Assembly (NCBI GenBank): GCA_045627605.1
Contig: JAZQOA010000124.1
Span: 1-51,579, forward strand
Length of the DNA: 51,579 nt
DNA from: RGIG5952 sp045627605
GTDB taxonomy: Bacteria > Verrucomicrobiota > Kiritimatiellia > RFP12 > JAAYLN01
Direction: 5' to 3'
The notes under the pieces are model-generated. The model did no database searches and was not told where the DNA came from. It saw only the letters and a program-made list of their open reading frames with translations. How positions within the stretch are numbered: the first letter of the stretch is position 1; each line of letters starts with the position of its first letter. Positions 41,302 through 48,500 of the stretch are shown here, one piece after another. The translations under genes and the position numbers were made by a program.

Positions 41302-41346
41302 AAAAAAGGAGCGGCGCGCCCGTTGCCGGGTGCGCCGCTCTTTTTT
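41302..41346. terminator. Bidirectional terminator after nagB
   Basis: GGAGCGGCGC and GCGCCGCTC pair around a GC-rich loop, with six T residues on either strand. It lies 34 bp after the nagB stop. Confidence 0.88.
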
Positions 41347-41379
41347 GCCGAAGCCGTGTAATATGAGGCTTGCGGAGGC

Positions 41380-42171
41380 TTAGGCCTCAAGCGACTTGAG
41401 GTCGCTGTCGGCGTAGACGGCCTTGTAGAAGTCGATGTTCTTGAGGAGCGAGGCGGCGTCCTCGTCGATGAAGAACTTGGCATCGCGGTGCATCTGCAGG
41501 GCGGAGGCCTGGTTCATGTGCGAGATCGCGCCCTCGACGGCGCCGGCGATGGCGGGCGCCTTGCCCTTGCCGAAGGCCATGAGGATGGCGGTGCGGCTGT
41601 CAAGCACCGTGCCGGTGCCCATCGTGATGGCGCGCGTCGGAACCTCGTCGAGCTTGCCGCCGAAGAAGAGGCGGGCGTTGTCGAGGCGGGTCTGGAGCAT
41701 GAGCGTCTGCACGTGCGTGCGGGAGACGAGTGAGGTCGCGGGCTCGTTGAAACCGATGTGGCCGTCGGAGCCAATGCCGAGCACCTGGATGTCGATGCCG
41801 CCGTCGGCCTTGATGCCGGCCTCGTATTCCTCGGCCGCCGCGTTGAAGTCCTTGGCGAGGCCGTTGGGGACGTGGGTCTTCGCCTTGTCGATGTTGACAT
41901 GGTCGAAGAGCTGGTCGTTCATGAAGTAGCGGTAGGAGGCGGGGTGCGTGGGCTCGAGGCCGACGTACTCGTCGAGGTTCCAGGAGCGGACCTTGGAGAA
42001 GTCGAGGCCGCATTCCTTGTGGCGGCGGATGAGCTCCTTGTACATGAGGACGGGCGTCGAGCCAGTCGCGAGGCCGAGAACGATGTCGGGCTTGCGGCGG
42101 ATTTCGCGGTCGATGTAGGCGGCGACCATGTAGGCGGCCTGCTCCTTGTCTTTGCAGATGATGATTTCCAT
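41380..42171 (-). CDS. nagB: Glucosamine-6-phosphate deaminase
   Basis: The 263-residue enzyme converts glucosamine-6-phosphate to fructose-6-phosphate and ammonia, the entry of amino sugars into glycolysis. The family motifs LGLATGSTPVLMYKELI, the catalytic-Asp region SWNLDEYVGL, GIGSDGHIGFNEP with the catalytic His loop, and TMGTGTVL are all present. The length is that of bacterial NagB without the SIS extension. AAGGAAG lies 6 bases before the ATG. It is transcribed alone between two terminator-like elements; nagA is not in the window. It fits with the SGNH-YhcH protein as part of sialic acid or GlcNAc use. Confidence 0.95.
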   Translation of the reverse strand: MEIIICKDKEQAAYMVAAYIDREIRRKPDIVLGLATGSTPVLMYKELIRRHKECGLDFSKVRSWNLDEYVGLEPTHPASYRYFMNDQLFDHVNIDKAKTHVPNGLAKDFNAAAEEYEAGIKADGGIDIQVLGIGSDGHIGFNEPATSLVSRTHVQTLMLQTRLDNARLFFGGKLDEVPTRAITMGTGTVLDSRTAILMAFGKGKAPAIAGAVEGAISHMNQASALQMHRDAKFFIDEDAASLLKNIDFYKAVYADSDLKSLEA

Positions 42172-42214
42172 GCTTTACTTCCTTGTGGTGCGTGTGAAAG
42201 AAAACGACCTTTCT

Positions 42215-42259
42215 ATTTTACGCTTCCCGGCCAATTCAGGCAAATGCGCCAGAGGCGCA
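42215..42259 (-). promoter_or_regulatory. nagB promoter with upstream palindrome
   Basis: TTGCCT (42243-42238), 17 bp, TAAAAT (42220-42215) on the minus strand, about 40 nt leader. TGCGCCAGAGGCGCA (42245-42259) abuts the -35 box and is identical to the palindrome at the mtnN promoter. Confidence 0.65.
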
Positions 42260-42278
42260 GCGGTGAGGGGATCAAAAT

Positions 42279-42361
42279 TGCGCGGGCAATGGCCGCGCAT
42301 CAGGACAACGCTTCGCATCGGTTGCGACTGGGGGCGAGGCGGGTGCGGAGCGCTGTCATGA
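42279..42361. repeat. REPIN-like inverted pair between nagB and the RhaT-like gene
   Basis: A left palindrome (TGCGCGG with CCGCGCA, 42279-42299) plus flank TCAGGACAACGCTTCGCA faces the inverted flank GTGCGGAGCGCTGTCATGA ending at 42361, with about 25 bp between. This head-to-head arrangement is the REPIN layout. Confidence 0.75.
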
Positions 42362-42454
42362 TGCGCGATGAGCCATCGCGCAATGGCGCTGTCATGATGC
42401 GCGATGAGCCATCGCGCAATGGCGCTGTCATGATGCGCGGTTATCAACCGCGCA
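42362..42454. repeat. Three tandem REP-like palindromes, 36-bp period
   Basis: Palindromes start at 42362, 42398 and 42434, exactly 36 bases apart, each after GCGCTGTCATGA. The first two stems are TGCGCGATG with CATCGCGCA; the third is TGCGCGGTT with AACCGCGCA, a paired double change. The array ends 6 bp from the stop of the RhaT-like gene. Confidence 0.85.
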
Positions 42455-42460
42455 ATCGCG

Positions 42461-43489
42461 TTAGCACCGTGCCGCCGCGATGATCGCCACGGCCGCCAGC
42501 AGCAAGGCGACGGCCACGCCCATGGTGCGCGTGTACCGGCGCGGCACGCCGTGCCATTCGCCGCTGAAGTAGCCCACCGCCTGCGAGGCGGCAATCTGCA
42601 TCGCCTGGTTGATGCCGAAGCCGACCGAAGCGCCAAGCGCGCCGAGCAGCACCATCCCGGTGCTGCCCATCGCGAACGAGGCGATGGTGACGGCCCCGAT
42701 GGGAAGCGACAGCGCGAAATCGCGCAAACTGCCCGGTCCTGAAAACCGACCCCACGACCTGTTTTTGCAGAGGAGCCACACGGGGTAAGCGAGATTGACG
42801 AAGGCGCCGCCCAGCAGCGTCACGGCCCGCACCGCCGTGGGCGCGGCGTCGCGGCCCGCGCCATGGGCGATGAAGGCGGCCCCGATCGAATCCTGCGTGT
42901 AGACGAAGGAAAAACTGATGCCGACGCTGAGGACGCCCGCGACCACGCTCATCACGAGCCCGGCCAGAAAACCGCCGTCGCGATTCTTTCGCGCGTCGCC
43001 CTGCGCGGCCTCCCGGCCAAACCCCGCCTTTGAAATGAGAACGACGCCCGCAAGCATAAGGACGACGCCCGCCAAAATCACCAGACCGCTCGGGGAAAGC
43101 GGCCCTGGCGAGTCGGCGAATTTTCCAGAGGCCTTCAGCACCATCGGAATCACGACGCCCGCCGGAATCGCGACGCCCGTGAGAATGCTTTGCCCAAGGC
43201 TGAAGCCGATGCGCATGAGGCAGAGGAAGTAGAGGACGTTGGCCACGCCCCACGCCATGGAAAAGAGGTTGCCCAGGAGGAAGTCGTGCGCCGGGATGTC
43301 GCGCAAGGCGCCGAGGGTGTCGGGGCAGACGGCGAAAACCGCCGCCCACGGAATCGCAAGATAGCCCACGAGACACACGATCAACCCCCAGTGCTCGTAG
43401 TCGTAGCGCCTCATGAACTTGAGGGGCAACGGGGCGAGACCGCCGATGAGGCCCGAAAGAAAGATGACGGTTAAACCAAGGATGCTCAT
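42461..43489 (-). CDS. RhaT-like sugar:proton symporter (DMT superfamily)
   Basis: The 342-residue protein has about ten membrane helices arranged like the L-rhamnose:H+ symporter RhaT, a DMT-superfamily member of 344 residues. Similar positions are the N-terminal SGLIGGLAPLPLKFMRRYDYEHWG, a middle ISFSFVYTQDSIGAAF and a late GHQ-like GFGINQAMQIAASQAVGYFSGEWHGV. Substrate is therefore likely a deoxyhexose or other monosaccharide, but this is not proven. The ATG lies only 6 nt after the CCA end of tRNA-Pro, with no ribosome binding site. Confidence 0.78.
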   Translation of the reverse strand: MSILGLTVIFLSGLIGGLAPLPLKFMRRYDYEHWGLIVCLVGYLAIPWAAVFAVCPDTLGALRDIPAHDFLLGNLFSMAWGVANVLYFLCLMRIGFSLGQSILTGVAIPAGVVIPMVLKASGKFADSPGPLSPSGLVILAGVVLMLAGVVLISKAGFGREAAQGDARKNRDGGFLAGLVMSVVAGVLSVGISFSFVYTQDSIGAAFIAHGAGRDAAPTAVRAVTLLGGAFVNLAYPVWLLCKNRSWGRFSGPGSLRDFALSLPIGAVTIASFAMGSTGMVLLGALGASVGFGINQAMQIAASQAVGYFSGEWHGVPRRYTRTMGVAVALLLAAVAIIAAARC

Positions 43490-43495
43490 TGAAGG

Positions 43496-43572
43496 TGGTC
43501 GGGGTGGCGGGATTCGAACCCACGACGGCTTGCTCCCAAAGCAAGTGCGCTACCAGGCTGCGCTACACCCCG
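43496..43572 (-). tRNA. tRNA-Pro (anticodon UGG)
   Basis: The minus strand folds into a cloverleaf with acceptor CGGGGTG/CACCCCG, anticodon stem CTTGC/GCAAG around TTTGGGA (anticodon TGG), T arm GTTCGAATC, discriminator A and encoded CCA. Total 77 nt with CCA. It lies 5 bp after tRNA-Lys and 6 bp before the RhaT-like start codon. Confidence 0.97.
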
Positions 43573-43577
43573 CAAAC

Positions 43578-43653
43578 TGGTAGGTCGTGCGGGATTCGAA
43601 CCCGCGACCCTGTGCTTAAAAGGCACATGCTCTACCTCCTGAGCTAACGACCT
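43578..43653 (-). tRNA. tRNA-Lys (anticodon UUU)
   Basis: Acceptor AGGTCGT/ACGACCT, D arm with AGCTCAGGAGGTAGAGC, anticodon stem TGTGC/GCACA around CTTTTAA (anticodon TTT), T arm GTTCGAATC, discriminator A and encoded CCA. 76 nt. Confidence 0.97.
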
Positions 43654-43674
43654 GTGCAAAAACGCAACTTTCAA

Positions 43675-43703
43675 ATTATATTCCATTTCGCGTTTTGGCG
43701 CAA
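43675..43703 (-). promoter_or_regulatory. Promoter of the tRNA-Lys/tRNA-Pro/RhaT transcript
   Basis: TTGCGC (43703-43698), 17 bp, TATAAT (43680-43675) on the minus strand, about 21 nt before the tRNA-Lys 5' end. Confidence 0.8.
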
Positions 43704-43713
43704 GTGCGCAAAT

Positions 43714-43807
43714 TGCGCGATGACCCATCGCGCATCAGGACAGCGCTGCGCGGTGGGTGCGAGCTGTGTGCGAAGCGGTGTCATGATGCGCGATGACCCA
43801 TCGCGCA
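43714..43807. repeat. REPIN-like inverted pair upstream of the tRNA promoter
   Basis: Palindrome GCGCGATGACCCATCGCGC (within 43714-43734) with flank TCAGGACAGCGCTGCGC faces the inverted flank GCGAAGCGGTGTCATGA (43770-43786) and a second identical palindrome (43787-43807). Confidence 0.8.
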
Positions 43808-44020
43808 ACCGCTACGCCAGCTCATCCCGCAACTTGTCGGAGATCACGTTGAAAACGAGCACCAGGCCGAAGCAGGACAGCGCTTCGCACCCGCCTCACA
43901 CCCCAGTCGCAAACGATGCGAAGCGGTGTCCTGATGCGCGATGACCCATCGCGCAACCGCTACGCCAGCTCATCCCGCAACTTGTCGGAAATCACGTTGA
44001 AAACGAGCACCAGGCCGAAG
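43769..44020. repeat. Tandem duplication of a REP element plus the oppC 3' end
   Basis: Copies at 43769-43872 and 43917-44020 (104 bp each, offset 148) differ at only two positions. Each has the REP flank and palindrome followed by the last 61 bp of the oppC-type gene including its stop. The outer copy is non-functional coding debris. A palindrome-less REP flank (43873-43890) lies between them. Confidence 0.88.
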
Positions 44021-44799
44021 ACGGCGAGCGTGACGAAGGTCATCTCCCACCACACGCCCTGCCAGAGGCGCATGCGCGCGTTGTTGAGCATCACGCCCCA
44101 GGAGGGCTCGCCCTGCACCCCGATGCCGAGGAAGCTGACGAAGACTTCCGTGCCGATCGCCGCCGGGAAGCGAATCGAGAACGAGACCAGCACGATGTGC
44201 GCCACGTTGGGCAGGATATGGAGGAACAAGATGCGAAACGGCGAGTAGCCCAGCACCCGCGCCGCCTGCACGTAGGACCGGTTCTTGTGCTTGATGACCT
44301 CGGCGCGGACGTTGCGGCAGACGCCAACCCATGTCGTGAGCCCGATCCCCCAGTAGATGCCGGCGAGTCCCTTGCCCACCACCATCGCGACCGCCAGGAT
44401 GAGAAGCAACGACGGCACGGCCGAAACGGTCGCGCAGAGCCAGACGACGAAGTCGTCGGTCTTGCCGCCGAAATACCCGCCCAGGCAACCCAGCAACACG
44501 CCGAGCGGAATCGCCATGAGCGACGTCATCACCCCCACGTGGAAGGCGATGCGCGTCCCCTGCACAAGGCGCAGGAGCACGCTGCGGCCAAGGTTGTCGC
44601 TGCCGAGGATGTACCCGCCGGGCGTGAGCGACGGCGGCTCGTAGCGGCGTTGCTCGCAGACCTCGTTGTAGGCCGCCGTGACGCCCCTCGCCTTCGCGAC
44701 GCGGTACTGCACCTCGCCGAAAACCGCCAGCGCCGTGTAGGCCGCCAGCAGCGCGAGGCACAGCCGCATGGTCCAGGTTTTGAAAGGGGAACGAGGCAT
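43960..44799 (-). CDS. ABC transporter permease, OppC/DppC family
   Basis: The 279-residue inner-membrane protein has the OppC N-terminal segment, the GSDNLGRSVLLRLVQGTR motif and six helices. The coupling loop (EAA region) is NRSYVQAARVLGYSPFRILFLHILPN, where the ATPase docks. It should import peptides or related solutes with an OppB partner, two ATPases and a binding protein, none of which is in the window; the neighbour on the 5' side is a HARE/Mrr protein. The C-terminal 20 codons are duplicated downstream with a REP element. Confidence 0.9.
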   Translation of the reverse strand: MPRSPFKTWTMRLCLALLAAYTALAVFGEVQYRVAKARGVTAAYNEVCEQRRYEPPSLTPGGYILGSDNLGRSVLLRLVQGTRIAFHVGVMTSLMAIPLGVLLGCLGGYFGGKTDDFVVWLCATVSAVPSLLLILAVAMVVGKGLAGIYWGIGLTTWVGVCRNVRAEVIKHKNRSYVQAARVLGYSPFRILFLHILPNVAHIVLVSFSIRFPAAIGTEVFVSFLGIGVQGEPSWGVMLNNARMRLWQGVWWEMTFVTLAVFGLVLVFNVISDKLRDELA

Positions 44800-44895
44800 G
44801 GAGAGTTAAATGGTTAAATGATTAAATGGTTAAAAGCGGGGAGGCGGGTGAGTTAAAAGTTAAATAGTTAAAAAATTAAAAAATTAAAAAATGGG
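44800..44895. repeat. AT-rich degenerate 7-8 nt repeats upstream of oppC
   Basis: Units of the type AGTTAAA, GGTTAAAT and AATTAAAA run through the 113-bp gap between the HARE/Mrr gene and the permease. They differ strongly in base composition from the flanking genes and resemble the GAGTTAA members of the other heptanucleotide arrays. Confidence 0.65.
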
Positions 44896-44912
44896 AGGTG
44901 CGCGCCGCCGCG

Positions 44913-45581
44913 CTATTTGAGCATCTTCTCCAGCTCCTCTCCGGAGAAGAGCGCGATGGGCGGCTCGCCATCCGACTCCGCGGCCAGCACCGCCTCGGGG
45001 GAAAAGCCGTGTGTCGAGAAAATGACCGCGCGGTCTCCGGGGACGATGTCGCGCCTCACGCGGTCAACCGTCGTCGAGGACACGCCGCGCGGCCATCTCA
45101 CGGCCAGCACGAGCACCCGGATCGAAACCGCCCCCAGCACCGTGATGAACCCCTCCAGGTTGACGTCCGCGCCGCCATGGTCGTCGCGCCTCAGGCGCTT
45201 GACCTCGCGGATGCCGGCGCCTTCAAGTATCTTGCGGAGGACGGCCTCGAACTCCTCCGCGGGCAAGGCGTCGACGCCCGCGACAAATTTCTTGAGCGCC
45301 GCCCGTTCCTGCGGCGACAGGCCATCCGCCGCGAAGTCCCCCGATGAAAAGAGCGAATCCGCATTGCGGAGGTCGATGGTGCCGGCGCGCGTCTTGACGA
45401 AGCGCGATTTGGCCCCCTGCCGCTTCATGTCGGTGTAGAGGCGCGACGCGATCGAGACCTTCGGCGTCTTGCCCGCGGAACGCCACAGCCCGGCTTTCAG
45501 CACGATCTCGGCGATTCTGTCGATGGGCATGGGCACTCCCCTTTCGAGGAGTACCTGTTCCGCGGCGTCGAGGATGTTCAT
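44913..45581 (-). CDS. HARE-HTH protein with degenerate Mrr-like nuclease domain
   Basis: The 222-residue protein starts with a HARE-HTH (HB1/ASXL) winged helix (about 1-75: ILDAAEQVLLERG, then KTPKVSIASRLYTDMKRQG). The second half resembles Mrr-type restriction nuclease folds (EFEAVLRKILEGAGI then DDHGGADVNLEG). The expected Q-x-K catalytic motif on the next strand reads LAVRW, so nuclease activity is doubtful. HARE domains are proposed to read modified DNA. The ATG at 45581 is 13 bp after the stop of the 1949-residue secreted protein gene, so they are probably co-transcribed, which is an odd pairing. Confidence 0.75.
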   Translation of the reverse strand: MNILDAAEQVLLERGVPMPIDRIAEIVLKAGLWRSAGKTPKVSIASRLYTDMKRQGAKSRFVKTRAGTIDLRNADSLFSSGDFAADGLSPQERAALKKFVAGVDALPAEEFEAVLRKILEGAGIREVKRLRRDDHGGADVNLEGFITVLGAVSIRVLVLAVRWPRGVSSTTVDRVRRDIVPGDRAVIFSTHGFSPEAVLAAESDGEPPIALFSGEELEKMLK

Positions 45582-45594
45582 GACGCCGTCCCGC

Positions 45595-48500
45595 CTACTC
45601 GACCTGCCACTGGAAGAAGCGGAGTCCCGGCGTCGCCGCGTCGAAGGACGGCGTCGTCTCGGATGTCTTGCCATCGAACGCGCCCGCAGGGAGCGAGGCG
45701 GCGCCGATGCGCGTCCACGTCCCGTCGGGATCGAGCGTTGCCTGGCCGTAGACGCCGACTTGGCCGTTGAGACCGTCCGTGACGGCCTTGCCGTCGTCGG
45801 CGCGCGTGAGGCCGAGTGTAAGCGTCACGAAGCCGTCGCCATCGACCACGATGTCCGTCGTGCCCAAGGCGACCTCGGTGTCGAGGATCGGGCTCGTGTT
45901 GAGCAAGTACTCCTGCTCGATGGTCAGCGCGTCGTTGTCGCCGGCGTCGATCTCGTCCTCGCTCCAGCCCTTCGAGCGGAACCAGTCGAGAAGCGCGGCG
46001 GACCACTTGTGGCCGTGGCTGTCGGTGTCGGAAGCCGTCATCTCGGCAAACCAGACTTCGTTGGAGACGTCCGCCTGGATGTTGTCGAGGGCCCAGGTGT
46101 AGGTGCGCTTGCCTGCGGCCGCGGCGATGTTGTCGCCGTTCGAGCGCACGGCCTCGATCTTGTACCAGCTGTCCGCCACGTAAACCACCGACGTCGATGC
46201 GCCGGCGTCGACCTCGACGTGGATCGTCTCGGTCTTGCCGTTCTGCGTGCCGTGGCGCTTGAGCGAATTGATCACCGCCGTGAACCAGAAGGTCGTGGGC
46301 TCTTCGCCCTGCTGCTTGAGCGTCTGGCCCATGTTGACGGCGCCCGGGGTCCTTTCGGCGGCGTTCCAGTAGAACGTCGAATCGAAGAAGTTCCTGAAGG
46401 AGTAGTCGTTGGCCGGGGAGTCGACAAGTGACAGCGAGTTGCCCGTGCCCTTGTTGGCGCGCGACCCGATGTAGGTAAAGCCCGCCTTCGTGAGGTTCGG
46501 CACGTATGACGCCTGGGTCGCCATCGCCACCCGCTGCTCGACGATGCCGCCGTTGCGGGCCAGTTCCACGCCGCCGCGCTGCGAGGCGAAGACATCCTGC
46601 TTTGTCGGGACGCAGTCCTTGTTCGAGTATTTCACGACAAGGTCGACGTTGGGCGTCTCCGAGTCGCCGACGACGTAGAAGCCCCAGCCGTTGTAGTCAG
46701 ACGGCAGTCTCGTGCCTTCGGGGATGACATTCTTCGTGCGCGGCGTGTTGCCGTTTGAGTAGGGATATGAATTGACTTCCCACCCGCCAATGTCCGTGCC
46801 GGCCGGACCGCAGATCTCAATGAACTCGTGACTGTGCTCCGTGCTCGCGCCATAATACCACACCTCGTTGATCCAGACCGCGCCGGGCGGGCAGGAATAG
46901 ATGAGGAAGTAGGGCGAGAAGCCTTCCTCGACATGTTCCTCGTTCTTGTTGACGGAACCGTACCACGCCGGGTTGGTGAAGCAGTTGTCGTTTTCGAAGA
47001 TCACGTCGGGCGAGCCCACGCTAATGTCCGCGTGGATGCCCCAGACCACATACTGCACGACGGCTCCCGCCTCCGTGGCGGGAATGCCCTCGCCTTCCTG
47101 GGTGCGGTAGGTGCGCGAATCGGCGTTTCCGACCTTGAAGAGCTGCAGCCTCGGGCTGCTCCACGACCACCAGTTGGTGTAGCCCCAGCTTTCCTCGCCC
47201 ACGTGCCAGCTGACGTAGAGGACCTTGTCCTTGGGGTTGAGAAGCTCGTTGGAGATGCTCGCCTCGACCGTGACGTTTGTCCCGACCACGGGCTGCGCGG
47301 GAAGCAGCACGACGCGGCTGATCATGTAGTCGGCCTTCATCGGCTCGGTGACGAGGATGTTGTCGATGCACGCCCTGCGGCTTTTCGACGGCAGGTGCTT
47401 GAAGGGCTCCTCGTCGTTGACCGAACTGTAGATCCTCATGTAGTGGTAGCCCTTTTCGTAGATCTTCGGGTCGCAGAACTTGACGTAGGACGTCGCCCCA
47501 AGGAGAAGGTTCGTGACGACATACTCCCATTCGCCGGGGTCTTCCCCGCCGGTGGCGGAGAGCGCAATCGAAACGGTTCCCGTATGGGCGCTGTCAAGCG
47601 GACGGTACACGAAGGCGATTTCACCAATGCCCGCCGGCATGTAGGGAGACTGCACGTAGGGGGTGTCGTCTGCCAGGTCCTCGGCGCCGGGGTTGAGCCC
47701 GTCGTGGTAGTTGTCGTTGAGGACGCACGACTTGCCGCTGAAGACCGCCCCCGCGACAAGATTGGAGGAGACGCAGATGTTGTAGCCGCGCCACGACCGG
47801 CTGTCGGGCTGCGGGTAGTCCCTCGTGAGAAGATTGTCGAGGACGAGTTTCGCGCCGGGATCGCTCTCCGGCAGCAGGCGGATGCGCGCGCGGACCGGGG
47901 TCTGCGTCGGGTAGTTGGTCGCCACGTTGCAGTAGCGGCTGCCCGTCTGGTTGGCCGTGTTGGTGTAGACGGCCTCGGTCTCCCAGATGCGGGGGTCGAT
48001 CTCGCTTGAGCGCTCGATCGCGTAAATCGCCTTGCCGCCGCTCGTCTTGTAGTCGAAGCTCACGACGCCGAGGCCGTTGTCGAAGCGCGGCCCGATGACG
48101 CACTGGTCGAGGGCCGGGTTCGCCCTCGATCTTTCAAGCTCGGCGGCAAGGTTGCCCGCCGCGCTGTTGGTGACCCAGCCTTCCATCACGATCCAGCTGT
48201 TGTGCCCGCCGTCGTCATACCACTGGGCCTGGTCTTCCTTGGTCGTCCACTCCTGGTAGGGGACGTCGGTCTCGGCCCCCATGCGCGTCGTCCCGCGCCA
48301 GGAGTTGATGGTGACGTCTCCAAAGGCGACGGCGCCGTCGCCGGCGTTGACGCGCAACTCGGCGAACGACTCGTTCCACGCCTTGACGGGAACCGTGAAG
48401 GTGCCGAACTTGAGGGAATTGACCGTTTTGCTGTCCTTGAGCTGGAGTTCGCCGTCAAACGCCCGCGTCGCCCCGTCTGCGCGCGGCGCGGAATAGACGG

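Noticed and set aside
42362..42454. Possible CRISPR array with 36-bp period
   Set aside because: Only three units, the whole 36-bp unit is repeated including the would-be spacer, and no cas gene is present. It is a tandem REP-like array.
43700..44020. Insertion sequence between the tRNA genes and oppC
   Set aside because: There is inverted and duplicated sequence but no transposase and no target-site duplication; REP-like elements and a short tandem duplication explain it.
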